Positions 1 to 9,198 of a DNA stretch of 64,000 nt are shown here, in pieces; the stretch's first letter is position 1; each line of letters starts with the position of its first letter. Position numbers and translations under genes: made by a program. Origin of the DNA: Cellulophaga sp. HaHaR_3_176 (GTDB lineage: Bacteria; Bacteroidota; Bacteroidia; Flavobacteriales; Flavobacteriaceae); NCBI RefSeq assembly GCF_019021925.1, contig NZ_CP058990.1:798001-862000 (forward strand), given 5' to 3'. Below the pieces are notes generated by a model, which worked only from the letters and a program-made list of their open reading frames with translations, did not search any database and was not told where the DNA came from.

Positions 1-837
1 TTAGAAATTAAAAATCATATGTTTTTAATTGATTGTGGGGAAGGTACACAAGTGCAGTTGCGTAAACATAAGATTCGTTTTTCTAGAATAAATCATATTT
101 TTATTTCACACTTACATGGAGATCATTTTTTTGGATTACCTGGTTTAGTTTCTACTTTTAGGTTGTTAGGTAGAGATGCTGAAATGCATATTTATGGGCC
201 TAAAGGAATAGAAGAAGCGATTAATTTACTTTTAAAATTAGGAAACTCATATACTAATTATAAGCTTGTTTTTCATGAGCTTACTTCGAAATCATCAGAG
301 TTGGTTTTTGAAGATAAATCAGTAACTGTAGAAACAATTCCATTAAAACATAGGGTGTATACAAACGGATTTCTTTTTAAAGAAAAACTAGCGACACGAA
401 CATTAAATGTAGCCGTAGCAAATGAGTATGGTATTGATAAATGTTATTTTCAAAATATAAAAAATGGAAAGGATATTGTTTTAGATGATGGCCGGACAAT
501 TTTAAATGAAGAGTTAACATTTGATCCGCCAAAGCCTAAAAGTTATGCTTTTTGTAGTGATACGGCGTATAAGCCAGATATTATACCTTTAATATCAGGT
601 GTTGATGTGTTGTATCATGAAAGTACTTTTTTAGAAACTCAGGCTGAATTAGCACCTAAAACAAAACATTCTACAGCAAAAGAAGCTGCTTTAATCGCTA
701 AACAGGCTGGTGTTGGTCAATTAATTTTAGGCCATTATTCAACACGTTATAAATCTATAGATTTATTTAAAGAAGAGGCAGAAACTGTTTTTGAGAATGT
801 TTTATTAGCAGATGATGGTAAAACATTTACAATCTGA
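1..837 (+). CDS. rnz: Ribonuclease Z (5' end cut off by the window)
   Basis: This is tRNA 3' processing endonuclease, a zinc-dependent metallo-beta-lactamase-fold enzyme that removes 3' trailers from tRNA precursors in the cytoplasm. The reading frame is open from base 1 (LEIKNH precedes the first ATG at 19), so the true start lies outside the window and roughly 30 N-terminal residues are missing. The visible part has LIDCGEGTQVQL, the zinc-binding motif SHLHGDHFFGLPG, a late FCSDTAY aspartate motif and the LILGHYSTRY histidine motif, all typical of RNase Z. The gene ends at a TGA immediately followed by TAA. The family assignment is secure. Confidence 0.95.
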   Translation, partial: LEIKNHMFLIDCGEGTQVQLRKHKIRFSRINHIFISHLHGDHFFGLPGLVSTFRLLGRDAEMHIYGPKGIEEAINLLLKLGNSYTNYKLVFHELTSKSSELVFEDKSVTVETIPLKHRVYTNGFLFKEKLATRTLNVAVANEYGIDKCYFQNIKNGKDIVLDDGRTILNEELTFDPPKPKSYAFCSDTAYKPDIIPLISGVDVLYHESTFLETQAELAPKTKHSTAKEAALIAKQAGVGQLILGHYSTRYKSIDLFKEEAETVFENVLLADDGKTFTI

Positions 838-928
838 TAAATTTTTAATATTTATTGTATAATTAATATTAAGAATATAGTTGTTTTCTTATCTTTTCCT
901 GAACTTTGTTTATACTGTTTTATAATAA

Positions 929-1579
929 ATGAAAATGCAAAAAGATTTAGGTAATTATAGAAAAAGTTATACCAAAAGCGAACTTTTAGAAACTAGTATT
1001 TCTGATAACCCAATGGAGCTTTTTCAAAAATGGTTTCATGAGACGGAAGCATCGGATGGCATTGATGAGCCTAACGCTATGACAGTTTCAACTATTGGGG
1101 TAGATGGTTACCCAAAGAGTAGAGTGGTATTATTAAAAAAATTCACCTTTGAAGGTTTTATTTTTTACACGAATTATAATAGTGATAAAGGAAAGGCTAT
1201 TGAAGCAAATCCTAATGTTTGTATTTCTTTTTTTTGGCCTAATATGGAACGTCAAATAATTATAAAAGGAAAGGCTGAAAAAATTACAGAGAATTTATCA
1301 GACGGTTATTTTGAGTCTAGACCAGAAGGCAGCAAATTAGGAGCTATTGTGTCAGACCAAAGTAGTGTTATAGCTTCAAGAGAGGTTTTAGAAGAAAAGC
1401 TTAAGAATTTAGAAGAAGAATATCAAAATAAAGAAATAGAAAGACCAAAACATTGGGGAGGTTATATTATTAAACCAGTTTCGATGGAGTTTTGGCAAGG
1501 CAGACCAAACCGTCTGCATGATAGAATTAGATATATTCTTGAGGGTATAGATTGGCGAAAAAATAGATTGGCTCCATAA
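929..1579 (+). CDS. pdxH: Pyridoxamine 5'-phosphate oxidase
   Basis: This FMN-dependent oxidase converts pyridoxamine 5'-phosphate or pyridoxine 5'-phosphate to pyridoxal 5'-phosphate, the last step of vitamin B6 synthesis and salvage. The 216 residues match the usual family length. Visible family motifs are the N-terminal DPMELF-like segment (here NPMELFQKW), SRVVLLKKF, FYTNYNSDKGKAI in the FMN site, RPEGSKLGA, and the C-terminal EFWQGRPNRLHDR followed by WRKNRLAP, which is the usual end of PdxH. A second ATG two codons in (935) is an equally good start. It stands alone between RNase Z and the SixA-like gene. Confidence 0.95.
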   Translation: MKMQKDLGNYRKSYTKSELLETSISDNPMELFQKWFHETEASDGIDEPNAMTVSTIGVDGYPKSRVVLLKKFTFEGFIFYTNYNSDKGKAIEANPNVCISFFWPNMERQIIIKGKAEKITENLSDGYFESRPEGSKLGAIVSDQSSVIASREVLEEKLKNLEEEYQNKEIERPKHWGGYIIKPVSMEFWQGRPNRLHDRIRYILEGIDWRKNRLAP

Positions 1580-1610
1580 AATAGTAAGAATATCAAACAC
1601 AAACTGAGAA

Positions 1611-2096
1611 TTGAAAACATTAATATTAATGAGGCATGGAAAATCCTCTTGGGATTATTCTGTTTCTGATAAGGATAGGCCCTTAAAAGAGCGAGGTATC
1701 GCTGATGCTCAATTGGTAGCGTCAGAACTAAAATTATTGGATCTTAAAATTGATGCTTCTTTTTCTAGTCCTGCTAATAGAGCCTTGCATACGGCAATGA
1801 TTACGCTTAGAACTTTAGATTTTCCTTTTTCTAAGTTTCAAGTAACGAACGATTTATATGATTTTTCAGGAGAATCTGTGGTGGATTTTGTGCATAATAT
1901 TAATAATGATATAGATACAGTACTTATTTTTGGACATAACCACGCTTTTACAGAAATTGCAACTTCTTGGGGTAATTACTATATAGGCAATGTGCCAACT
2001 TCTGGTTTAGTGCAAATAAATTTTGAAATTGATCAATGGAGTGCTGCTTCAAGAGGTAGAATTGAGAAAACTATTTTCCCAAAACAATTAAAATAA
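1611..2096 (+). CDS. SixA-type histidine phosphatase family protein
   Basis: This is a small (161 aa) protein of the histidine phosphatase superfamily, closest to SixA, which dephosphorylates phosphohistidine in HPt domains in Escherichia coli. The N-terminal LILMRHGKSSW holds the catalytic RHG, DRPLKERG follows, and a second catalytic histidine is in LIFGHNHAF. The start is a TTG at 1611, because the RHG motif begins only seven residues in and no ATG precedes it. Its stop overlaps the ppk start by one base (TAATG), so it is translationally linked to polyphosphate kinase. Whether the substrate is phosphohistidine or another phosphoester cannot be told from sequence. Confidence 0.82.
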   Translation: MKTLILMRHGKSSWDYSVSDKDRPLKERGIADAQLVASELKLLDLKIDASFSSPANRALHTAMITLRTLDFPFSKFQVTNDLYDFSGESVVDFVHNINNDIDTVLIFGHNHAFTEIATSWGNYYIGNVPTSGLVQINFEIDQWSAASRGRIEKTIFPKQLK

Positions 2097-4168
2097 TGAT
2101 AAAGAGTAAAAATCAATATATAAATAGAGAAATAAGCTGGCTACACTTTAATAAACGTGTATTACAGGAGAGTGCTGATAAAAAAGTACCATTGATAGAA
2201 AGGCTCCGTTTTTTAGGTATTTTTTCTAATAATTTAGATGAGTTCTTTAAAGTGCGTTATGCAACTGTAAAAAGAATTGTTGAAGCAGGAAAAACTGGAA
2301 AGAGTGTATTGGGTGGTGAAATTGCTAAAGATCTGTTAGAAGAAATAACAACGATTGTTATAAAGCAGCAGACTGAAAGTTTAAAAATACTGGGGCAAAT
2401 TGAAGAAGAGCTTGAGTCTAAAGATATTTATATAATTAATGAGACAGAAATTACAGAAGGTCAATCTAGTTTTATAAAAAGCTATTTTGCTAATGAAGTA
2501 AGCCCTGTTTTAATGACCATTATTTTAAATGATTTAAGGGAGTTTCCTGTTTTAAAAGATACGGCAGCTTATTTAGCAATTAAAATGGTTCTGAAAAATA
2601 ATACAGATACGAATAAAAAAGAAAATAAATATGCTCTAATTGAGATTCCAAAGGGGATTGATCGTTTTGTAGAGTTACCAAAGGAGGGCGATAAAAGTTA
2701 TATCATTATTCTTGATGATTTAATCAGGTATAGCCTAAGAAGTATATTTAATATGTTTGAGTATGAGTCTATTTCTGCTCATATGATAAAAATAACTCGT
2801 GATGCTGAATTAGATATTGATAACGATTTGAGTAAGAGTTTTATTGAAAAAATATCGAGTAGTGTAGAGCATAGAAAAATTAGCGATCCTGTTCGTTTTG
2901 TCTATGATAAAAGTATTGCAAAAGATACATTAAGTTTCTTGAAAGAGAAAATGAATATTGAAGATACCGATAGTGTTATACCAGGTGGTAGATATCACAA
3001 TCGAAGAGATTATATGAGCTTTCCGAGTTTGGGAAGACAAGATTTATTGTACGATAAAATTAAACCGTTACCAGTAAAAGGCTTAACCTTAGATGGTAGT
3101 TTGTTTGAGAGTATTGCAGAAAAAGACTTCTTGCAATACACACCATATCATACCTTTTCATACATCATTAAATTTTTAAGAGAAGCAGCTTTAGATCCGA
3201 AAGTAAAAAATATAAAAATTACAGTTTATCGTTTAGCAAATAATTCTCAAGTAGCAGCATCATTAATAAATGCTGTTAAAAATGGAAAACAAGTAACAGT
3301 ACAAATAGAGTTACAGGCACGTTTTGATGAGCAAGCAAACATTGAATATGCCGAACAATTACAAGCAGAAGGTGTTAAATTAATTTTTGGTGTACCAGGA
3401 TTAAAAGTTCACAGTAAAATTTGCTTAATAGAAAGAGAAGAAGAACTAGGTATTAAAAGATATGGTTTTGTAAGTACAGGTAATTTTAACGAATCTACGG
3501 CGCGTATTTATACAGATTATACCTTATTTACTGCTAATGATAGTATTTTAAAAGAATTAAACAAAGTGTTTGACTTTTTTGAAACAACATATAAGATTCA
3601 TAAATACAAACATCTAATTGTTTCACCTCATTATACAAAAAGTGCTTTTCAAAAATTAATTGATATTGAAATAGAAAATGCGAAAGCAGGTAAAGAGGCT
3701 TATATAAAAATTAAGATGAATAGCTTTACATCTTATAAAATGGTCGATAAATTATATGAAGCTAGTAATGCAGGTGTTAAAATAAAACTGATTATACGAG
3801 GTATCTGTTGTTTGATACCAGGTGTTCCAGGTATGAGTGAAAATATTGAAGCAATAAGTGTTGTGGATAAGTTTTTAGAACATCCAAGAGAATTTATTTT
3901 TTCGAATGCAGGAAATCCTAAAGTTTATATTTCTTCAGCAGATTGGATGACACGTAATTTAGATTATAGAGTAGAAGTAGGGTGCCCGATATACGATGAA
4001 GATATCAAAAAGCAATTGATGGAAACTTTTGAAATATCTTGGAGTGATAATTTAAAATCAAGAGTGTTTTCTATAAAACAAGATAATGCTTATAAGAAAA
4101 TAAAAGGTCCAGAAGTTCGATCGCAGTTCGCACTTTACGATTATTATAAAGAGAGGTTGGAATCTTAA
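2096..4168 (+). CDS. ppk1: Polyphosphate kinase 1
   Basis: PPK1 polymerises the terminal phosphate of ATP into inorganic polyphosphate and runs in reverse to regenerate ATP. The 690-residue length matches the family. The N-terminal domain starts with NREISWLHFNKRVLQE, the usual PPK1 opening. The catalytic phospholipase-D-like halves are visible: GVPGLKVHSKICLIER carries the histidine that is autophosphorylated, and VDKFLEHPREFIFSN holds the second conserved histidine. The substrate motif STGNFNESTARIYTDYTLF is intact. It lies in an operon with a SixA-like phosphatase upstream (1-base overlap) and an exopolyphosphatase-type gene 10 bases downstream, so synthesis and breakdown are encoded together. 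Confidence 0.97.
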   Translation: MIKSKNQYINREISWLHFNKRVLQESADKKVPLIERLRFLGIFSNNLDEFFKVRYATVKRIVEAGKTGKSVLGGEIAKDLLEEITTIVIKQQTESLKILGQIEEELESKDIYIINETEITEGQSSFIKSYFANEVSPVLMTIILNDLREFPVLKDTAAYLAIKMVLKNNTDTNKKENKYALIEIPKGIDRFVELPKEGDKSYIIILDDLIRYSLRSIFNMFEYESISAHMIKITRDAELDIDNDLSKSFIEKISSSVEHRKISDPVRFVYDKSIAKDTLSFLKEKMNIEDTDSVIPGGRYHNRRDYMSFPSLGRQDLLYDKIKPLPVKGLTLDGSLFESIAEKDFLQYTPYHTFSYIIKFLREAALDPKVKNIKITVYRLANNSQVAASLINAVKNGKQVTVQIELQARFDEQANIEYAEQLQAEGVKLIFGVPGLKVHSKICLIEREEELGIKRYGFVSTGNFNESTARIYTDYTLFTANDSILKELNKVFDFFETTYKIHKYKHLIVSPHYTKSAFQKLIDIEIENAKAGKEAYIKIKMNSFTSYKMVDKLYEASNAGVKIKLIIRGICCLIPGVPGMSENIEAISVVDKFLEHPREFIFSNAGNPKVYISSADWMTRNLDYRVEVGCPIYDEDIKKQLMETFEISWSDNLKSRVFSIKQDNAYKKIKGPEVRSQFALYDYYKERLES

Positions 4169-4178
4169 AAATTACATT

Positions 4179-5072
4179 TTGAAAATTAAAAAACTTGCAG
4201 CAATAGATATTGGTTCAAACGCTATAAGGCTGTTAACACACAACATAATTGAAGAGAAGAACAAACCGACGCTATTTAAAAAAAGCTCATTAGTTCGTGT
4301 TCCAATACGTTTAGGAGAAGATTCTTTTACCGTTGGGGAAATATCTGAGCACAATGCAGATAGAATTGTGAATGCAATGAAAGCGTTTAAGCTTTTAATG
4401 GATGTTGCTGGGGTAGAAAACTATATGGCTTGCGCTACATCGGCAATGCGAGAAGCTAATAATGGTTTAGAGATTATTCAGAGAGTTAAAGACGAAGCAC
4501 ATATTCAAATAGAACTGATAGACGGAAAAAGAGAAGCTGCAATTATAGCATCAACTGATTTAAAACAATTGATGCAAAAAGATAAATCTTATTTATATAT
4601 AGATGTTGGTGGTGGTAGTACTGAGTTTACAGTTTTTACAGAAGGTAAAATAAAAGTTTCTAAATCTTTTAAATTAGGTACAGTTCGTTTGCTTAATAAT
4701 ATGGTAGGTGAAAGTACGTGGTTAAAATTAGAAACTTGGATTAAAGAAAATGTAAAAAGTGTACACGATATATCTATAATAGGTTCTGGTGGTAATATAA
4801 ATAAACTTCACAAAATTTCAGGAAGAAAAGAAGGAGAAGCTTTGTCATCAATATGGTTAAAGGCACAATATAGTTTTTTAGAAAGCTTAACTTATGAAGA
4901 GCGTATATCTGAATTAGGGTTAAATCCTGATAGGGCAGATGTTATTATACCTGCAACAAGAATTTTTCTTTATGCCGCAAAATGGAGTGGAGCAAAAAAG
5001 ATTCATGTTCCAAAAATAGGATTGTCAGATGGTATTATAAAAACATTGTATTATGCGGATAAACAGAAATAG
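4179..5072 (+). CDS. Ppx/GppA-family exopolyphosphatase (short form)
   Basis: This actin-fold phosphatase probably removes terminal phosphates from polyphosphate or hydrolyses pppGpp. It has the two phosphate-binding loops of the family, AAIDIGSNAIRLL at the N terminus and YIDVGGGSTEFTVF near residue 145. At 297 aa it consists only of the catalytic Ppx-GppA domain and lacks the C-terminal HD-like extension of E. coli Ppx (about 510 aa). The start is TTG at 4179, which places the DIGSN loop at the expected distance. Its position 10 bases after ppk1 favours polyphosphate as the substrate, but that is inference. Confidence 0.88.
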   Translation: MKIKKLAAIDIGSNAIRLLTHNIIEEKNKPTLFKKSSLVRVPIRLGEDSFTVGEISEHNADRIVNAMKAFKLLMDVAGVENYMACATSAMREANNGLEIIQRVKDEAHIQIELIDGKREAAIIASTDLKQLMQKDKSYLYIDVGGGSTEFTVFTEGKIKVSKSFKLGTVRLLNNMVGESTWLKLETWIKENVKSVHDISIIGSGGNINKLHKISGRKEGEALSSIWLKAQYSFLESLTYEERISELGLNPDRADVIIPATRIFLYAAKWSGAKKIHVPKIGLSDGIIKTLYYADKQK

Positions 5073-5073
5073 T

Positions 5074-5655
5074 TTATCCGTGAATACTCTGGTTTTTACT
5101 TAGATCTTTCATGATTTCAGCCTCAAAAACCAATAAGTCTTCCCATTTTTGATTTACATCATTACGGTCACCATACTGTCTGGCGAATTTTAAAAACATA
5201 CTATAATGGCCAGCTTCACTTACCATAAGTTTATGGTAAAATTCGGCAAGTTCTTTATCTTCTAATTCTTCTGATAAAAGCCTGAATCGTTCACAGCTTC
5301 TAGCTTCAATTAAACCAGCATAAAGAAGCCGATGAACTAGTTGTGTTGTTCTACTGCCTCCTTTCGGAAAAAACTTTAAAAGCGCATTTACATATTCATC
5401 TTTTCGATCTCTTCCTAAAGTTTGTCCTCTTTCAAGTATGCGATCGTGAACCATTTTAAAATGCCCCATTTCTTCTCTAACAAGTGCTATCATTTCTTGC
5501 ACTAGTTCGGTGTATTCTGGGAATGATACAATTAATGAAATAGCAGTTGCTGCTGCTTTCTGCTCACAATAAGCGTGATCAGTAAGAATTTCATCAATAT
5601 TTTTTTCTACAATATTAACCCATCTGGGGTCTGTTGGTAACTTTAATCCTAACAT
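5074..5655 (-). CDS. miaE: tRNA 2-methylthio-N6-isopentenyladenosine-37 hydroxylase (MiaE)
   Basis: This is a non-haem di-iron oxygenase that hydroxylates the isopentenyl group of ms2i6A37 in tRNAs reading U-starting codons. It is a 193-residue ferritin-like four-helix protein. The iron ligands are visible as spaced Glu and ExxH motifs: HAYCEQKAAATA, EEMGHFKMVHDR, IEARSCERF and VSEAGHYSMFLKF. It lies convergent to the ppx gene (one base between the stops) and just downstream of dnaX on the same strand, with about 40 bases between. No sign of damage. Confidence 0.93.
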   Translation of the reverse strand: MLGLKLPTDPRWVNIVEKNIDEILTDHAYCEQKAAATAISLIVSFPEYTELVQEMIALVREEMGHFKMVHDRILERGQTLGRDRKDEYVNALLKFFPKGGSRTTQLVHRLLYAGLIEARSCERFRLLSEELEDKELAEFYHKLMVSEAGHYSMFLKFARQYGDRNDVNQKWEDLLVFEAEIMKDLSKNQSIHG

Positions 5656-5698
5656 TTGAATACTAATTTTTTAGTTTTCTCTTCTGGTGTATTTTGTA

Positions 5699-7524
5699 TT
5701 ATAAATCTAAATCAAATTCTTGCCTTAAAAAGTCAATAACGGGATTTTTTTCTCTTAGCTTTTCGTATTTTTCTTCGGGAGTAAAAGCAAATTTTGTAGA
5801 TGTAGTTTCGTTTACAGTTATTTTTAAAGATATAAAATGATTATCTAACTTCAACCTTAAGTATTCCATTAAATCAAATTGCTCTCTTTCAATTTCTTTT
5901 TTCATGGTACCATTGGGTAGTTCTATCCAAATAGTATTAGCGTCCCTTAGCTTAGGTTTGTCAGAATGTAAATTAGAAGCTAATATTTTGCGACCTTCTT
6001 TGTCTATAATTTCAACAAAATCGGCCCAATGCTTTTGCATATCCTCTTCTGTAAAAGGAGATCTAGGTAGCGTTCTTTCGTCAATAGTATCATCTTTTCT
6101 ATTAAGGTGATGTTCTTTCTTAGCTTTTAAACTTGATAGAGATAAACCTGAAACCCTTTTTGTTTTTATTTCAATTCGAGAGGTTTCTTTTTTTGAAATC
6201 GGTTCAGTAGCTTTTTCATTAACAACATGTTTATTGCTGTTGTTTTCAGTGTTTAAATCGTAATCTACTGATTTGTTTATTACTTCTGGCGCAATATTAT
6301 TGTTATGGTCTAGCGTTTCTTCAATAGCGCTAGGTATCTCTGCAGCGCTTAATAGTGTATTATCTTTTTTAGGAGCAATTGGTTTTCCATTTAAAAATGC
6401 ATCACTTTTAAAATAAGAAGCAGGAATGATATAATCTATTGACTCAGATTTTTTTTTTCTCCATCAAAATCGATAGAGGATAATTTCATTAAGGCAAGTT
6501 CGACCAATAGCCTTTGATTTCGGCTTGTTTTATATTTTAAATCACAATCATTAGCAATATCAATACCCTTCATAAGAAAAGAGCTAGATGCTTTTTTAGA
6601 TTGCTCAAAATATAGTTTTTTTGCCTCATCCCCGACTTCTAGTAGATTAATAGTTGCTTGATGGTGGCATACCATTAAATCTCTGAAATGAGAAGCTAAA
6701 CCGCTTATAAAGTGGTGTCCATCAAAACCTTTAGATAAAGTTTCATTGAAAAGCATAAGTAATGAAGGTATATTATGCTCTAGAATTAAATCAGTAGCGG
6801 CAAAATACGTATCATAATCTAAAACGTTTAAGTTTTCAGTAACAGCTTTTCTAGTTAAATTTTTACCAGAAAAACTTACGACTCTATCAAAAATGGATAA
6901 AGCGTCACGCATTGCTCCATCTGCTTTTTGTGCGATAATATGTAGCGCATCATCATCTGCCTCAATCTCTTGATTTTCTGCAATATATTTTAAATATTCA
7001 GCAGCATCTTTAACGGTAATACGTTTGAAATCAAAAATTTGACAACGTGATAATATGGTTGGTATAATTTTATGTTTTTCGGTAGTTGCTAAAATAAAAA
7101 TAGCATGCTTAGGTGGTTCTTCTAATGTTTTTAAGAAAGCATTAAAAGCGGCTGTTGAGAGCATGTGCACCTCATCAATAATATAAACTTTGTACTTGCC
7201 TACTTGTGGTGGTATTCTAACTTGATCTGTTAAGTTTCTTATGTCATCAACAGAGTTGTTAGAAGCAGCATCTAATTCAAAAATATTAAATGCATAATCT
7301 TCATTCTCATTAGGCGTTTCGGCAGCATTTTCATTAATTTTTTTTGCCAAAATACGAGCACACGTCGTTTTACCAACGCCTCTAGGTCCACAAAATAATA
7401 ATGCTTGTGCTAAATGGTTGTTCTCAATAGCATTTAATAACGTATTTGTTATTGCCTGCTGACCAACAACATCTTTAAACGTTTGAGGTCTGTATTTACG
7501 TGCTGATACTACAAAAGGTTCCAA
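5699..7524 (-). CDS. dnaX: DNA polymerase III subunits gamma and tau (frame change at an A10 run)
   Basis: This is the clamp-loader ATPase of the replisome. The first frame (7524 to 6436, 362 aa) carries the AAA+ core: ARKYRPQTFKDVVGQ, Walker A GPRGVGKTTCAR, Walker B YIIDEVHML, sensor 1 ILATTEKHKIIP and the SRCQ arginine finger, then the DnaX domain III, and it stops five codons after a run of ten A (mRNA sense). The -1 frame is open from the run to 5699 and encodes about 250 residues: a polar linker and a C-terminal tau domain (KHWADFVEI ... IDFLRQEFDL). A -1 shift, or one extra A in the transcript, would give a 608-aa tau, the size expected for the family. The start is TTG, as no other start lies between it and the upstream stop. 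The zinc cysteines of E. coli DnaX are not visible. Confidence 0.9.
6449..6458 (-). promoter_or_regulatory. Candidate slippage/frameshift site in dnaX (A10 run)
   Basis: In mRNA sense the sequence reads GGA GAA AAA AAA AAU CUG AGU CAA UAG, with ten consecutive A. The zero frame ends four codons after the run and the tau frame continues one base back. The same gene uses A-rich slippery sites in E. coli (ribosomal -1 shift at A AAA AAG) and Thermus thermophilus (transcriptional slippage on A9) to make two products. An assembly error in homopolymer length would give the same picture and cannot be excluded from sequence alone. I see no clear downstream hairpin or upstream Shine-Dalgarno-like stimulator. 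Confidence 0.65.
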
Positions 7525-7647
7525 TGCTTTTTGCTTTTTTAAAGATATATGTGATTATATCTAATGCCTTATTACAAATATAAAAATAGCAAGTTATAAT
7601 AAAGCTAAATTAAGGAATATAAGATGTTTATTTATCAACAATTAAAT

Positions 7648-7655
7648 TACCTTTG
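7648..7655 (+). promoter_or_regulatory. -7 promoter element of the RNase P RNA gene
   Basis: TACCTTTG matches the Bacteroidota -7 consensus TAnnTTTG exactly and lies five bases before the base where the 5' strand of the RNase P RNA terminal helix begins (7660), which fits the expected start site. A good -33 TTTG is not visible at the usual distance upstream. Confidence 0.6.
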
Positions 7656-7659
7656 TCAC

Positions 7660-7964
7660 GCAGGTCACCTTATCGCGGTTTGTTTAGGCAGAACGAGGAA
7701 AGTCCGGACACCATAGTGCAGTATAGCGGGTAACGCCCGTCACCTTAAACTTGTTTAAGGTAGGACAAGTGCAGCAGAAAGAATGTACAGGTTAAGCTGT
7801 AGTGAAACCAGGTAAACTCTATACGGTGAAACGTCATGTAAACCAGCGTTAAGAGCGGCACGCTCGTGTTGGAGGGTAGGCGGTTAGAGCTTTTAGGTAA
7901 CTAAAAGCCGAGATAAATGATAAGGATGGTTTTCGAACCTTACAGAATCCGGCTTATGACCTGC
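7660..7964 (+). ncRNA. rnpB: RNase P RNA, bacterial class A
   Basis: This is the catalytic RNA of ribonuclease P, which removes 5' leaders from tRNA precursors. Diagnostic conserved blocks are GAGGAAAGTCCGGAC near the 5' end (7699 onward), CAGCAGAAAGAATG in the middle and ACAGAATCCGGCTTA at the 3' end, which together form the universal core and helix P4. The ends pair: GCAGGTC at 7660 with GACCTGC ending at 7964 (helix P1). A short T run follows. The RNA is about 305 nt. It is divergent from dnaX and runs convergently into the LURP-one-like gene. Confidence 0.96.
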
Positions 7965-7980
7965 ATTTTTTATAAGTTTA

Positions 7981-8577
7981 TTATCCTCTTCTTCTTTCTA
8001 AAAGAATCATCATCATTAAACCTAAAACAATTCGTTGCTCATCATCAACATCAATATCTGTTAATTTTGATACTTCGAATTTTCTACCAAAAAAAGAAGC
8101 TTCTTTTTTTAATCGAGCTATTTTTTCATCTTTTAAATTAGTAACTATATAAGAAGGGTTAAATAAGTAACCTGTAAACATGCTCAAAACAGGAATTTGG
8201 CCCAGCATACTATCTAATACTTTTACCCATGCATTTTCTTCACGAATATGGTATTGTAATTTTTGGTGTTGATCTATGAGCTCATAATGAGCTTTCCATA
8301 TAGATGTCCAGCCTTTACGAGCAATTTTACCTAATTCTACACCTTCAGTATCTGTGAAACTATAAGCGGCAGAAAAATCGATCCATTTATCAGCTTTAAT
8401 TTTAAAATTTACTTTTGCTTTACTTTCGTTTTCAAAGATTGAAATATCTTCCTTTAACTTAAAAAGTTTCTGCTTTACATACGCAACAGTTTTACCTGTA
8501 GAATCTTTAGCTGTAAAGTCATTAGCTAATGTAGATATTTGAAAAACGAATTTAATTGGAAAACTTAAATTATTCAT
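7981..8577 (-). CDS. LURP-one-related / phospholipid-scramblase-fold-like protein
   Basis: This is a 198-residue protein without signal peptide or clear transmembrane helix. The succession of short beta-strand segments with DSTGKTVAYVKQKLFKLKEDISIF resembles the LURP-one-related (Tubby-like) beta-barrel family, in which YxjI of Bacillus is a member. The C-terminal FFGRKFEVSKL and DDEQRIVLGLMMMILLERRRG are consistent with that fold. The function of this family in bacteria is not established. It is alone on the minus strand, converging on rnpB and starting 84 bases from the end of rsmD. The family assignment is from pattern recognition only, and it may be better treated as a conserved hypothetical. 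Confidence 0.6.
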   Translation of the reverse strand: MNNLSFPIKFVFQISTLANDFTAKDSTGKTVAYVKQKLFKLKEDISIFENESKAKVNFKIKADKWIDFSAAYSFTDTEGVELGKIARKGWTSIWKAHYELIDQHQKLQYHIREENAWVKVLDSMLGQIPVLSMFTGYLFNPSYIVTNLKDEKIARLKKEASFFGRKFEVSKLTDIDVDDEQRIVLGLMMMILLERRRG

Positions 8578-8661
8578 TTTGTGGTTTTGGTTGAAGTTAT
8601 TAAACGGTAAAGATTATTATGTGGTATAAAATACATCAAAAAAATATTTGAATAGTGTTTT

Positions 8662-9198
8662 TTAGGCTTCAAAAAAGCTAAATACACTTCCTCCGTATTT
8701 TTTTTCTTTAGAGAAATTAGGTAGTGATGATAAATCAGTATGTTTAGAGTGTTCTACAATTAACACACCTTCTTCTAATAGTAATTCTCTAGAAAAAACA
8801 AATTCAGGTATTTTACTGAAATCTTCAAAAGGTAAATCGTAAGGTGGGTCAGCAAAAATTATATCTGATTTTATGCTAACTTTTTCTAAATAAGAAAAAA
8901 CATCACTTTTTAATGCCGTAATGTCAAGTTCTAATTCTTTTGAAGTATCGATAATAAACTTTACACAGCCTTGATGTGCATCAACACAAGTGATGGATTT
9001 GCAACCTCTTGATCCAAATTCATATGCAATGTTACCTGTACCTGAAAAAAGGTCTAAAATTTTAAGATCTTCAAAATAATAGTCGTTATTTAAAATATTA
9101 AATAACGCTTCTTTAGCCATATCTGTAGTTGGTCTTACAGGTAGTTTTTTTGGAGCGGTAATTCTTCTTCCTCTATTTTTTCCTGAAATAATTCTCAT
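8662..9198 (-). CDS. rsmD: 16S rRNA (guanine(966)-N(2))-methyltransferase
   Basis: RsmD methylates G966 of 16S rRNA in the assembled 30S subunit using S-adenosylmethionine. The 178-residue protein opens with MRIISGKNRGRRI, followed by PVRPTTDMAKEALFNIL, the SAM-binding motif I LDLFSGTGNIAYEF, and the catalytic IIFADPPYDLPF (DPPY, N-methyltransferase). The C-terminal LIVEHSK is also typical. It overlaps the upstream DUF3822 gene (its start and that gene's stop share base 9198), so the two are in one operon, an arrangement I recall from other Bacteroidota. Confidence 0.95.
   Translation of the reverse strand: MRIISGKNRGRRITAPKKLPVRPTTDMAKEALFNILNNDYYFEDLKILDLFSGTGNIAYEFGSRGCKSITCVDAHQGCVKFIIDTSKELELDITALKSDVFSYLEKVSIKSDIIFADPPYDLPFEDFSKIPEFVFSRELLLEEGVLIVEHSKHTDLSSLPNFSKEKKYGGSVFSFFEA

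Noticed and set aside
5699..6040. A separate 113-aa gene downstream of dnaX
   Set aside because: The frame is open without a start from the A10 run down to here and the sequence is the tau C-terminal region, so it is part of dnaX and not an independent gene or a pseudogene.
7917..8141. A 74-aa plus-strand open frame overlapping the 3' end of the RNase P RNA
   Set aside because: It starts within the conserved RNase P RNA core and runs antisense to the LURP-one-like gene.
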